Origin: Calendula officinalis
Lineage: Eukaryota > Streptophyta > Magnoliopsida > Asterales > Asteraceae
NCBI GenBank assembly: GCA_963853835.1
Contig: OY970834.1
Coordinates: 26,542,365 to 26,606,364, forward strand
Length of the DNA: 64,000 bases
Direction: 5' to 3'
In this document: piece by piece, positions 11,448-23,285 of the stretch
How the letters are laid out: the number at the start of each line of letters is the position of its first letter
Position numbering within the stretch: position 1 is the stretch's first letter
The notes under the pieces: generated by a model
The model's input: the letters and a program-made list of their open reading frames with translations, nothing else
What the model was told of the DNA's origin: nothing
Database searches by the model: none
Made by a program: the position numbers and the translations under genes

Positions 11448-11455
11448 GAATGTAG

Positions 11456-12665
11456 AGCATATGCATCTTAAAGCAATATGTTATCCATCTCAACTGAATT
11501 TTTTTATAACTATTTTCTTTTTTAAATCATAAATTTCAACGCTTGATATTTATAAAAGATATTTTTTTTATAGAAGAAAAAGACAAACGAGAAACAAGCT
11601 ACGTTACTAGCTCTTTTCGATCGGATTATGTAACAAATTAACGGGGTGTAGTTGAGTGAGTCAAGTTGACACATAACCAAGCTCGGCTCAGTTTTAAAAC
11701 TTAAAGTTGAAACATGACTTGAGCTCAATCGAGCCTTTATTTCCAAGCTACAACTCTGCTCGGCTCGATTATAATCAAGTCAATTTCGAGTATTTTTTGA
11801 GTTGATCTCGATATTTAAGTAGCTCGTTAGTTGGCCCAACTAAGTTACCAACTAAGTTACACTTATAACATCCCTAAATAAAAGGAAGCATGGTGTATTT
11901 ATTGGTTTTGCAAGTACAATTTATCACAAAGATAATGTGATAAAAAGGCGTTTTATTTCTTCCAAATGCATAAACGAGAACAAACAAAACGAGGCTGCAA
12001 GATGCCGACACAAAGGCAACCCAGTCAACTACATCTCACCAACCACACACACGAGGCTAAAAACAGCACATAAATATGAACCAAAACATGACTCGATTAT
12101 GACATCAACAGCTCGAACTAACACATCAAATATGCCCAGCAAAATCTCAACCAAGATCCCGAGAACATAATTAAACCTTACAGCTGAATTTTAGATCTCG
12201 ACCCCTTTCAAGTTACAAGACCGGATATATGGTCATACTGAAGTTTGTGACACAGAAAGAAATGATCAATTTTTTAGTAGTTATGTAACTTCATATTTTA
12301 CACAAAGTTATGGTTTTACTTTGATATGTTTTTTATATTTATGTCATGAAGTGATTTTATGCAGTATTGTAAAAAGTAAAAACCATGTGATCGATGCAAC
12401 GTTATATCAATAGCTAATAATATTTGGTATGGAGATTATCATGCGTCTATGAGAGTTTTTGTGTTTGGGATGAAGTTCATGTAAATTTACAATACAAGCA
12501 GTTCTTGTTCTTCACAATATAAGTTGTAATCGACATATATACAAATCCTTGAATAAGTTATAAATACCATCATAAATATCTTTCATATTTACTCACGCTT
12601 TTAACACTTTCTTGGAGCTTTTATAGCATTTATTACGAGTATTATAAAAGAGTTTTTGTGTGTAT
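11456..12665. other. spacer with GCTCG-rich patch
   Basis: The stretch at 11640-11830 carries GCTCGGCTC and CTCGA words like those of the hAT-type element at 57827 and may be a decayed relative. A 77-codon ORF at 11937-12170 has no family features. Nothing else is recognisable. Confidence 0.45.
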
Positions 12666-12980
12666 AACTACAAGAAAATGTGGATTTTGCGATGGTAAGG
12701 GTTTTTGCGGCGACCCAAAACGCCGCAAAAAGTCACAAAATGACAAAACAATCGGGCCTCCGTGTTTGACTTTCAATATGCCCTTTTGCGGCGATGCCTC
12801 TCGCCGCATAAAACGTTTTTTTTAATGTCGCCGCAAAAACCCTTCCTCGCCGCAAATTCCTCGCCGCAAAAAGGCGATTAGGGCTCATATGCGCAGCTTT
12901 CGTCATATTTCACACATTGAAGAGAGAGACGAGCAGAGCGGCGAGCAGATAACGACACTTACGAACCGAGCACCACCGCC

Positions 12981-13050
12981 ACCTCCGACGAACCTCCTCC
13001 ACCTCCGACGAACCTCCTCCACCTCCGACGTACCTCCTCCACCTTCGATG
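12981..13050 (+). repeat. 20-bp tandem repeat
   Basis: About three and a half copies of a 20-base unit (acctccgacgaacctcctcc). Because 20 is not a multiple of three, the apparent Pro-rich reading frame across it (12889-13158) is unlikely to be a maintained protein. Confidence 0.75.
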
Positions 13051-13159
13051 AATCACCACCGCCAGCATTTCCGACGCAAAAAACGTACAGGTCTGCCACC
13101 ACTTTTCACTTATCCAAACAAAATTCTTCTTCGATTATGGAATCCAAAAACCTTCTGAA

Positions 13160-14540
13160 ATGAACGAGAACAAGAACGACCACTAATAGCCTCTAAACCA
13201 GCTACTAAATTTACCTAATTGGCTAATTATCTACAATGGCGATGCAAACTTCTCATACCGTAAGTGTAATCGTCATATATATGTTAATCTTTGTGTTTCC
13301 AACTTCAGACTTCACTTCTAAATGGATGAAATCGTGTGGAATTTCAATACAGTTGAAAAAATTTTGTTAATTGAGTCGCATGCCAACTGTTTGATAAAAT
13401 GTCTACTTAAAAAGTGATGGAAATTGTTCATGTTAGTGTGTTCTTACTGATAAATAATTGGTTTATGAAGCTAAACCTGACAAACAAATATGGAAATGAA
13501 AGCTGATTTTCACATTGTTTTAGGTTTGATCCACATTAGTATCTTATTAATACTATTAGGTAAGTATTAATTTATCATTATTGGATGAGTTCTAAGTATT
13601 AGTAGATACGTTTTAGAATAGAACATGATTAGTAATTAGAGTTTTAATAGAAATGATTCTTGTCTGGATTCTGTTGATAGGGTTTTAGGGTTGTAATTTC
13701 TATTATGGTGAATATTGATTAGTGATTTTGATGTCAACTGGGACTCAAATATAGACTAATTTATCTGTTATTCTTTATTTTATTCGATTTCTAGTCGATT
13801 TGTATCATATTTCAATTACTTGATCAAATTTGCATGCTTTAGATCACAGTGTTGTTTTATATTATAAATCTCAAATGCCACATGCTCCATGTACATAGTA
13901 TTTCACTCACATTATCCTTAAAAATCTGTTCAGGTTCTGTCACTAAAAAGTTGCTCATCATTAAGAAAATCATCTTCAGTTTATACCAATTTCACCTAGA
14001 AAAAGTTGCAGCAGTTATATCATTTGGTATAAACAATTCTACTGGAGTTTGAGAGTTTCTTTTTATTTAATTATCAGTTTTATATTAATATATGGTGTCT
14101 TTAATATTTATTTTGATTATATTAAGCATTTAAGAATTATGATCAAAGGTAATTGTTATAATTTTTTACTACATTTGAATACACATCTTTTAGGACACAC
14201 GTAATTGTTATCATGTTTTGATTCTTGCAGGATCTTTGTCCCTGTCTTTTGATCCTCTGCAGACCATAAAGCTTTCTGATCGATCCAGAATTTCTCATTC
14301 GTCACACATCACCACCTCCGATTGTTGAAAGTAAGATTTACTTATCCGATTTTTTTCTGGTTAATTACTTGCAAATTAATTTAGGTTAATTGTTCGTGTT
14401 GCTAGTGGTAAATCAGGTTTGACCAAACCTCCGATTTTGATGCGTGTTTTAAATTAAATCAGTTTTGTTGTAAATCAGCTTGCTAATTTAGGTTAATTTC
14501 CTATAAATCAAATTTTGTTGAAACTGCTTGTAAATTTTTG
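13160..14540. other. interior of the CACTA element without recognised exons
   Basis: AT-rich DNA between the left subterminal repeats and the transposase-like exons. Splice-like sites exist, but I recognise no coding exon. Confidence 0.5.
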
Positions 14541-14543
14541 AAT

Positions 14544-14605
14544 CTGGTCAAACATAGTCAAATCCGGTCAAAGATGGTCAAACTTGGTCAAATTTGGTAA
14601 TTCTA
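14544..14605 (+). repeat. GGTCAAA tandem array
   Basis: About five spaced copies of GGTCAAA or GTCAAA at intervals of 10 to 13 bases, just before the transposase-like exons. Looks like a decayed minisatellite. Confidence 0.6.
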
Positions 14606-15226
14606 GTAAATTAAGTATACATCCCCGTATGAACTTAGAATATTTGGGATCGGGAATATTTGTAATTCGCAGATGTTCTTTGATTTACAATCCCACTTCA
14701 ATGGCCCAGATCATGAAGGAGTCAGAGATGGGCTTGAAGGATGTTCGCTGACCGGTATCGAGATAAAAAATCAAAGTTTAAAAGTAAATGGTTTACCGGA
14801 AGAGGGGGGCCCTCAAATCCCGAGTCACTTCGTGACCAACCTCCGCCAAATATGGACCAACAAGAGTGGTCTCGGTATATAGACTACTACTTGCTTCCAA
14901 ACATCATCAGGCGGTCGGAGGTAAACAAAAATGTGAGAGCGAATCAAGTATATCAAAGCAGACATGGTAGGATACCATATGCACAGTATCGGCACTTGAA
15001 CGTAAGTTGCTTTATCTTTAAACATATATAAAGAATTACTTTCGTTTGTGTGATTGTTATTAACTCTACATGCATGTCATTTGTTTATAGCGAGATCCGG
15101 TTTCGAAGCAACTTCCTATTGTCATAGACGTGTGTGTATGCTGATAAACATTCACATGATGGCGTTTATATTCATTCGGATGTTGCCGAAAATCACGTAA
15201 GTAATTATTTATATTTGTTTTACATT

Positions 15227-15432
15227 GAGTTTTTTAAGAGAGTCTAGTACTTTTAAGAAGTATTTAACAAATGATAGTAGTTTTAAAAGTGTTTACAAAA
15301 AGACATATTTTCAAAGTTTTTTTTGTCTATTCAACTTTGAAACTTTGAAAATACGTCTTTTTGTAAATACTTTTAAAACTACCATCGTTTGTTACATACT
15401 TTACAAAAGTACTAGACTCTCTTGAAAAACTC
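15227..15432. repeat. 206-bp foldback in the second intron
   Basis: Two arms of about 95 bases are near-perfect reverse complements (GAGTTTTT..AAGAGAGTCTAGTAC at the left, its complement at the right), separated by roughly 15 bases. The transcript would fold into one long hairpin. It could be a foldback MITE or a source of small RNAs. Confidence 0.8.
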
Positions 15433-15765
15433 GTTTTATATTTAACATACGAAATAATATTTGACTATTATTAATTTGTTAACTTCACAGCGCCGTATGG
15501 TCGAGTTGAGGGATAATCAAGCCGGGAGCCAAAATCCATTGAGCGACGAGGAAATCCTGAAAGTTGTGTTGGGCGAACGTCCTGGACATGTTCGTGGAAT
15601 AGGTAAAAAGATAAGTTCTACGACTTCGACTTCAGCTTCAGAAACTAGCCACAGGCTGAGGTAGATGTCATGTTTGCGACTCAACAAAATGAAATACATG
15701 AAATACGAGATCAGAACCGAAGAATCGTTCAATTTTTAGCTGAAGTGGGTTTGGATATGAATCGT

Positions 15766-15945
15766 CCTTCCTCTTCTCATCCTACCGCTTCCCGTTCTAC
15801 CTCTTCTCGTCCTACCGCTTCTCGTCCTACCGCTTCTCGTCCTACCGCTTCTCGTCCTACCGCTTCTCGTTCTACCGCTTCTCGTCCTATCTCTTCTCGT
15901 CCTACCGCTGCTCGTCCTACCTCTTCTCGTCCTACCACCGATTTG
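15766..15945 (+). repeat. 15-bp minisatellite coding Ser-Arg-Pro-Thr-Ala
   Basis: About twelve copies of a 15-base unit like TCTCGTCCTACCGCT, with variants giving Ser-Arg-Ser-Thr-Ala and Ser-Arg-Pro-Ile-Ser. The unit is a multiple of three, so the repeat stays in frame at the C-terminus of the transposase-like protein. Confidence 0.9.
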
Positions 15946-16199
15946 GATCGTGATGAAGAGCGTACCGATAGCGATAATAATTAGTTTGTAAAATATTTGA
16001 ATATGTTAAACGTTAATGTTATTAACTTTGAAACATAAACATTGTGTTAACTTGCTACTAGTTGTGTTTGAAATGATTATGCTTAAATATTTGATTGTGT
16101 TGTGGTTTGTTTGAAACAGAAAAACAACAAAAAATAACAGCAAAAATATAACAGCAGAAAACTAGGTGGAATACAAAAAAAATGGCAAAAAAAAAAAAA

Positions 16200-16520
16200 A
16201 AAGACTTTTTGCGGCGAGCCGGTCGCCGCAAAAACTCGCCGCAAAAGGTAAATGCTACATCGTGTATATCGCCGCAAAAAGCTCGCCGCAAAAAATATCG
16301 CCGCGAAAAGCTCGCCGCCAAAGACATAATATGATGTCGCGTATAGAAACGACGTCGTTTGAATCTCGCCGCAAAAGCTGGAAACTGATCGCCGCAAAAA
16401 CGTTTTAGCCACGAATCTTTCCTGGCGAGCCTTTTGCGGCGAACTCTCGCCTCAAAAAACATATAGCGGCGATAATGTTGGCTTTTGCGGCGATTCCGGT
16501 CGCCGCAAAAAGTCTTTTTT
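16200..16520. repeat. right subterminal GCGGCGA repeats of the CACTA element
   Basis: At least ten copies of TTTGCGGCGA or TCGCCGCAAAA in both orientations. They generate several overlapping false ORFs on both strands. Confidence 0.8.
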
Positions 16521-16529
16521 CTTGTAGTG

Positions 16530-17035
16530 GTACACTCTCTAAACTATTAGTTATGTAATGTTTAATCACGCTCGTGTCTTTCCTAGTGGTAAAACTCTTA
16601 ATGAACGTAGTATATAGTGAGTGAAAATTCAAATACTATAACGTTATTGGGATCCAACAATGGTGCAAGATCATAACCCACAAACTTATTATATGGAGAG
16701 CGAGACATGTTAGTATGACAAGCTTCGGTTTGAGTGGTGATGTATTAGTTATAGAAATTTCGGAAAAATAAGTGTTTAATCCTCATCTAGTGTTAAAAAT
16801 TTGGTAATTCTATAGAGATCCAAATAATAGACACTGAGACATATGATGCTCATGTGCTCTTATTTTATTTATTTTTAATTAACATTTGACATTTCCAAAA
16901 CAAAAAAAAAATGGTGATGATTATTTGTCAAAAATACATGTCTAAAAATATGTCTAATACATTAAATTAATAAAACACATCTACTATAATTTTCACGTTC
17001 ATTATCTTCATCGTATCTCTGTTATTGTTAGGAAT
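16530..17035. other. AT-rich spacer
   Basis: No gene or repeat recognised between the CACTA element and the copia LTR-like relic. Confidence 0.55.
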
Positions 17036-17493
17036 ATTGTAGATAATATTCATTTAGATTTGATGTGTCAAAACTTGGAAACTACAAGGACCTAAATCGT
17101 TGATATGGAATTCAAGATTTGAATGAAGATTTAGGAGATAATGATAAATGTAAAAGATTTAGTATATCTTTATAGAATTCAAAAGATTTAGTAATTATCT
17201 TTTCCTTGTAAGTCTTAGGTTCTCTATTATATAAAGAGACCTAATGACATAGAATTAGTCGTTCTTGAAACCCACGTTTCATCAAAAACGTGTATGTGTG
17301 TGTTCTTTAAGCCTCAAGGTCATATTATGATCCTGTTACAAGTTTAAAACCGTTCTACATATTTTATGTAGAATTGGGGCTTTTAGTGATGAAAATAATG
17401 AAAAACCTTGTTTAAACAATACAAATATGTTCGTTTAAATTCCGCAAGTTTTATTATTTGTAGTTGTATATTTCAGATCAAGAACTAACTATT
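17036..17493 (+). mobile_element. copia LTR relic (host of the nested insertion)
   Basis: Starts TGTTAGGAATATTG, a common copia LTR start, and has a TATA box (TATATAAA) at 17228-17235. The gypsy-type element is inserted shortly after, and the sequence may resume at 25583. I find no matching second LTR or primer site, so this is a solo or truncated LTR. The 3' end is not fixed. Confidence 0.5.
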
Positions 17494-17498
17494 CTTGA

Positions 17499-19790
17499 TG
17501 TAACATACGTGTTTTAAATCCAAGTATTTTAATTGTTAAGTTCATTATTAGTTGATAAATGATAAGGAATTAAGTCTTGATAGTTAAAATTTTGATAAAA
17601 AAATCTGTGTTTTGGGTATTAGATTAAGTGGTACAAGTTGAAAAGGAAGAAAAATCGAAATTTGCAGCCTTTTTGAGAGATAGCGGCGCTATCTTAGAGA
17701 TAGCGGCGCTATCTTGTGCAAATAGAACAGCCACTCATTTTAGCCTTGGGTAAAACGCGAAAAATTTGGGAGATAGCGGCTCTATCTTAAAGATAGAGGC
17801 GCTAAAAAGCAAGGGAGGGCAAGATAGCGGCGCTATCTTGAAGATAGCGGCGCTATCTTGTGCAGATTAGACATAAAATCGGGATTTTTCCCCATTTCAG
17901 CCAAATTAACCTCTAGAACTTTCTCTTCTCGGTGTGGGGCGATTTTGGGCGATATTTGGTGCTTTTGGGCAGATTATAGCTAGAAATCAAAGGATTTTCA
18001 TCTATTGTATTGATAATTAAGGTAAATCATCATCCCTATCACCATGCATATGTATAAAATGATGTATTGAGTTAGTAGGTCATGAACCCTAGTTAGGGTT
18101 TGAGTTATGGAACTGAAATTGATGATTGTAGACTATGTATAACTGATATTGAACTAGGAAATTGGAAGTTAGCATGTGATTATGCACTAGATGTATAGTT
18201 AGAAGTTTAGGGTTTTGGGGTTAATCACCAAATTTGGGAAATTGGTGATTAAGGGTCATATTAGTAGTGATTTTGAGCTTGTATATTGAATGAGATAAGT
18301 ATAATTGTGATAGGTAAACAATTGGGAAATTGTGGTGATTGCATTGACCGGTGACATTGGAATTGTGGTTAAAGGAGTTCGTGGCTTGTGTTGGAAATTT
18401 CTTGATCCCAGGTGAGTTCATCTATGTACAACTGTATACTAGTAGTTATATATATCTAAATGCTACGTGTTTAATTGTTATTTGGTTTATTGTTATCACA
18501 TATGCGATGCCTAGAACATTGAATTGGTAATTCTAGTGATTTGACTGAATATGATTAAATGAAGTTTGATTCATTAATAGACTTTTGCTATGTGTATTGA
18601 CTTGTAAGAATATAGTGAATATTTGTGGTATGCCTTGTGTATAATCTTTTGATAGATGTCATGATTGATGGAATATCCTTGTAGTGTCTCACTTGATATC
18701 GATTCATGTCCTATGAATTCCTCGTGTTACGTCTCGGTTGGATTGCCCTAGTATGAGATTCATTTTTATTGATCCGGGTTGTGATAATCCTCTTGCTCCG
18801 GTCTCGTGGAGTTATCGTTGTTATTGTTTCGTTTGATATCGGATATGAGTTACCCGTACGAATTCCTTGAGAGATGATTTCGTTTCGTGAGGACCCACGG
18901 CGGCTTGAGTATTACTTTGTGTAATATGTTGAGCGGTGGACGCGGGAGTACCTGGCGGAGGAGTGGTATGGACCGTGGTGGTGAAGCTGGATCATGGACT
19001 CGGTTAGGGGTGCCTTGATCACCTTCATCGGCCTCATTCCCTAATGGCCTAAGGGGGAATGACGCACTTTGATTCGTTTGGATGGTATTGAGATCTCATT
19101 GATTCATGATGCGGTATTGTCTATCGGTTCCGGTGGTTAAGTGATGATTCTCGTGGAGTGTTGATTCGGTGATTGGTTCTCAATTGTGCTTATTATCTTG
19201 CAAACTCTTGTTGATTCTTGCGATATAGTTGTATTCTCAATGTCAGTCATTCAGTGATTCTTGTTGATCCCGGATAAGTGTTGATACTCGGCTATGACGG
19301 ATTCTCGGTAAATCTCATGTTAAGCTGTAAAGCTTCTCGGTCAGTTATGCATTGATGTGTACTTGCTATAATATGAATTACTTAAATAGTTTTATACCAT
19401 TTTATATGTTATTATTTCTCTGTTTTGTATATAATGCTAGTATTATTTTGTACTTTATGAACTCACTAAGCTCGTTGTAGCTTACCCGTTTAGTGGACTA
19501 ACTTTTTACAGGAAAAGATAAGAGTAAGCATATAGGATCTTGAAGTTGATCGGAGGCTTAGATGTTATACTCCGGGCGTATATTTAGGTTTGTGGGAGTT
19601 GGGTAGTTTTGTATTGATAATTTTCTTGTAGTTAGCTGGTTTGTATCCATAGTCTTTATTGGTAGTGAGATCTTAGTTCGTTTGTTGTATTTTGTATAGT
19701 TGTTATCTGTTTAGAATGGTTATTGTAATTAGATAGTTATTAGAAAGTTGTTCGTTTTGATTGGTGGGATTTCTTGACCCGGTCGTTGCA
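17499..19790 (+). repeat. 5' LTR (2,292 bp)
   Basis: Starts TGTAACATACG and ends GTCGTTGCA. Carries the palindrome array at 17678-17858. A 66-codon minus-strand ORF at 18221-18421 recurs in the 3' LTR only because the LTRs are duplicates. Confidence 0.95.
17678..17858. repeat. palindrome array in the 5' LTR
   Basis: Four exact copies of the 17-mer AGATAGCGGCGCTATCT (8-bp arms around one G) lie at 17678, 17698, 17822 and 17842. A variant is at 17771 and a half copy near 17791. The copies come in pairs 20 bases apart, about 145 bases between the starts of the pairs. Confidence 0.95.
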
Positions 19791-19793
19791 ATA

Positions 19794-19805
19794 TGGTATC
19801 AGAGC
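19794..19805 (+). other. primer binding site
   Basis: TGGTATCAGAGC, complementary to the 3' end of initiator tRNA-Met, three bases after the 5' LTR. Confidence 0.9.
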
Positions 19806-20879
19806 ATTAGTTTGAGTGAACTAGGTATCATTGCGGTGCTTAGACTCAAACTTAGGTTTTGATGGTGTAAGTGTATGGATTATGGGTTTAGGATGGATAC
19901 AAACCATAGGTTTAAGTCTAGAAAATGGGTAAAGGGTTAACAATAGGAAATGGTATGATTAATGATATAATTGTGTGGACTTAAAATTCGGTAAATCATG
20001 GATCAAAGATGTGGTAAATGTGATCATGGGGTTTCTGAATGAGGGGAAATTTCATGCTTATCTTGAGGCATGAAACAACTTTGTTAAATGAAAGAGGAAC
20101 AAGTGTTTGTTGTGAAGAGAGATTGATGAGTAGAATTGTTAATACGGTTCGTTCTATGTTTGAATAACTTTGAAAAGGAGAGAAAAGTAAGTCGAAGGCT
20201 AATGTGGTGATTGAATCTTTAAGTAAGAAATTTGGGGCAATATCCTTTAAAACCTTTTGTAGTAGTGGAGCTATCGAATTTACGGGTGTGCCTGATCCTG
20301 TGGAGGCGTTGAGTATTGAAAACACAGACAAGGTATTCTATGTATCTCATGTCCATGGGGAAGATCAAAATGTTATGTGACCGCTAGGCTTTCAGGATAG
20401 GCGTTGACCTGATGAATAGTTTGTATAAAATATTAAGCGAGGAGGAAGAGGATCATATGATTTGGTAATCTTTTATAGTTCGTTTTCTTGATCAATATAG
20501 TTCTAGTAAGATGAGAACAAGGATTGAGAAAGAATTCTTGGAAATTAGATTAGGAACAATGTTGTTAGACGAATATTAAACGGTGTTTAATCCGGAGGCA
20601 CAATTTGCCACAAAATTCATCCCAAAATGGAGTAAAGAAAGTGTAAGTGCTTGTGGAAGGTTTAGATATGAAAATTAAGATTGTGCTAGCAAATATGATA
20701 TTCCTTTGTCGCGAAAGTTGTTGAATATGTTCAGAAGGGTGAGTATGATTTGAACCCAAGTAGAGTGTTGATTCCTGAACCAAAACGTTATAAAATGAAA
20801 CAATTCAATTTTCCCCCGCAGTTCAGTGTCAGTTCTTTTCGAAACAGGTATAAGTAAGGTCTATGTGAAATAATATATT

Positions 20880-21490
20880 ATGTGTATAACTTTGATAATT
20901 TTGTAGTCGGATGCAACCTGTAAACGTCGACATTGTAGTAGAAATTATAATGGACGATGTGAGAATTATCAAGAACCTTGAAGTGTTAGGGTTGTGGTGA
21001 AAACGGACATAAAAGGTTTAGCTGTCCGTACAAGGATGCAATTATTAGTCTTACGGAAAGTTGGGATACTGAAAGTGTCAATACTCTACTCTTTCTAACA
21101 AGTCGCCGAAAATGAAACTTTGGTTCATCGGTCTTTTGTGACGGGTACTCTAAGCGAAAGGAGGAGGTTCCTGAGGCAAGAGGTTGTGTGTTCAAATACC
21201 TCTGAGGAAGCTTACGAGGATGCTAACGTCAAAATTGGTACATTTCTTGTTAATACTCTAATCGTTCGTAGATTGTTTGATTATGAAGAATCTGATTTAT
21301 TGTGTGTTACTGGATTCGTTTGATCTTTAATATGGTTTTCTTATCCGATAATGAATCTGTTATATATATGTTGATGTTGTGAAAAGTGAAACTTTAATGG
21401 TCACAAAGGATATGAGGATTTAAGTATTGGAAATTAATGACCACAAATTCTATATTGATCTAGGGTTCATAGGATTTGTCAAGTTTAAAC
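20880..21490 (+). pseudogene. gypsy gag zinc knuckle and protease remnants
   Basis: At 20984-21025 one frame reads a CCHC knuckle of form C-x2-C-GENGH-x4-C, with a TAG inside the first spacer (20987-20989). An upstream CxxC-like block ending GRCENY resembles the second Cys cluster of gypsy Gag. At 21230-21320 the frame reads IGTFLVN then RRLFDYEES, matching the start of a gypsy protease but with the DSGA active site reduced to the Asp. A further decayed protease segment follows to about 21490. Confidence 0.65.
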
Positions 21491-21499
21491 ATTATTATT

Positions 21500-23265
21500 G
21501 GAACGGATTAAGTAATGAAGTATATAGACAACCTTATGTGTTTTAGAAAAGATGGACCGAAATTTGGTTGAAAGGGAATAACCCGAGTAAGTGTAGGGTG
21601 AAAATAGAATGGTAAATTAATGAACAAATTGGTTCTTGTAAGTGGTAATTCTTTTCCTATAAATGCATTAGTGATGTAGCATGGGTATTGTATGCGGAGA
21701 TGATATTGATATCCTCGACGAGTTAGATAGGCTATGAGCAAAACTTGAAACCCGAGAATAATAAAACTAAAAGAATACTGAAGTATGGAACTTGGATGAG
21801 CTAGGAACTATGGTAAGGTTAATCATAATATGAGTTTGGACTTTGATCATGTTAGTAGATGTTGACTAAACTGGAACTTAATTAGTATGAACTGGATATA
21901 ATGTGGTTATTGAGGTGGTTATGATGCAATTAGTTTAACATAAATATCAGAATCATGCATTTGGATTCAATTGCGGAATAATTAGTTAAAAATAGAACTT
22001 GAATCAATATAAAGTATTGGCTATGTACATAGAACAAGTAATTGGTTATGGTACGAAGTTTTGACCATGTATATGAGATCCAACTTTGACTTTGGGAATA
22101 GTATGAATTGAGAATTTGTTGAATGGCATAAAATTTAATCTGATCTGAGTAATAGTTTGGGAACAAAGTTATTGATAGTGGGGAAGTGTGTAATAATCGG
22201 TTAGGGATATTTAAAATTGGTAATGAACTAGAAATAGCACAAGATTCAAGGTTAATGAATATGTTATAAGTAAGAATTATGAAGGAACTGTATTTTGTAT
22301 CTAAGCTTTGTAATGTAATTATCAATTCAGGCATGATGAATGGATAACTACTAACCGAGATGACTTTATATATTGCAGTTTACTTTAATATTAATGAATA
22401 GTTTAACAATGTCTAAAGATTGAAATGAGTTTAATACATGGTAAGAGTCTGAAGCAAAGGATCATGTGATGAAATTTAGATAAATGAATGCCGACTAATC
22501 TCAGGTAATGAATGAAGAGTATGGGTACCGGTAGCGTAATTGGAATTATTCCTAGGGAATTGACATGGGAGATCAATTTATACCTAGAAAATAATAGAAG
22601 GGAAGTTTGAATATACTCGATGAAGAGGCTCCTTTGACTGATATTGACTGAAGTCAAAGTCAACATGATTAGGAATATGAAGAAATAGAAAGAGGTATGT
22701 AATTAATGAATACCATATTTGTTAAGTTAACTGTTAAAATTTTATGATAATATTAAGAATTTGGCCCGTTTTAAGGAAGGAACGTTTAACATGAATCTGT
22801 CATTATATGGGTATTGGTATGGCTAGAATGTAACTCGTTAAATACTAAATTTTGAAATAGTATGGTTTTGACCCGTTTGAGTAATAATTTGGTTAAATGT
22901 GAATTGGTCAAAGAAGGTAGTCTTGGTTTTTCATATAAAATTAATGTCCGATTTTGACCATAGTGTGAATGGAGGAATTGCAATCCATATGAATTTTGGC
23001 TTGTTTGAGTGATCGAGTAACATGAAAGCTATTTGTTGATTGAAGGTATTTCATATGCTTGTTGTTAATAATGTAGATATATTTGGCAAAACGGTTCTTT
23101 TGACATAAGTCAAAGGTGTTAAGAAATTGGAATATGTAGCCAGTATTAGTCAAGTAGAAAACTAAAGAATGAAATGTTCATAGATGGAATGGTAATTGAG
23201 GAAAGAATGGATGATAAAATCAAGGATGCTATTTCGTTCCTGTCAACCTAATTTCGGGACGAAAT
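21500..23265. other. interior of the gypsy-type element, non-coding
   Basis: No RT, RNase H or integrase motif is visible in any frame. The longest minus-strand ORFs (up to 134 codons) have no family features. The stretch may be heavily decayed pol or unrelated filler. Confidence 0.6.
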
Positions 23266-23268
23266 TCT

Positions 23269-23281
23269 CAAAAGGAGGAGG
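23269..23281 (+). other. polypurine tract
   Basis: Purine run AAAAGGAGGAGG a few bases before the 3' LTR start. Confidence 0.75.
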
Positions 23282-23285
23282 TAAT

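Larger units (their letters stand above)
14741..15984 (+). pseudogene. Ptta/En/Spm transposase-like gene, broken
   Basis: Three exon-like blocks have good splice sites: up to 15001 (donor GTAAGT), 15091-15196 (donor GTAAGT) and 15491-15984. The first codes a WSRYIDYYLLPNIIRRSEVN-type helix with NKNVRAN and HGRIPYAQYRH. The second codes HSHDGVYIHSD. The third codes RRMVELRD and LGERPGHVRGIGKK. This order matches my memory of plant transposase family PF03004. Block two needs a frame change and contains a TGA at 15142-15144, and block three changes frame near 15650, so the gene is dead. The C-terminal part has a short coil followed by Ser-Arg-Pro-Thr-Ala repeats. Confidence 0.7.
12666..16529 (+). 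mobile_element. CACTA (En/Spm-type) transposon, about 3.9 kb
   Basis: The right end reads TTTTCTTGTAGTG, the complement of the classic CACTACAAGAAAA terminus. The left end reads ACTACAAGAAAA with its first C changed. Many GCGGCGA and TCGCCGC subterminal repeats sit within about 220 bases of the left end and 330 bases of the right end, as in CACTA elements whose transposase binds subterminal motifs. Inside is a broken gene resembling Ptta/En/Spm transposases. GTA follows the right end and also occurs two bases before the left ACTACAAG, so the 3-bp duplication is plausible but the left edge is altered. Confidence 0.8.

Noticed and set aside
12889..13158. Pro-rich 89-codon ORF
   Set aside because: It is produced mainly by a 20-bp tandem repeat whose length is not a multiple of three; no domain visible.
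16058..16632. Overlapping Arg/Ala/Phe-rich ORFs on both strands
   Set aside because: They are read-throughs of the GCGGCGA subterminal repeats of the CACTA element.
18221..18421. 66-codon minus-strand ORF found again at 24008-24208
   Set aside because: The two are identical because they lie in the two LTRs; no family features.
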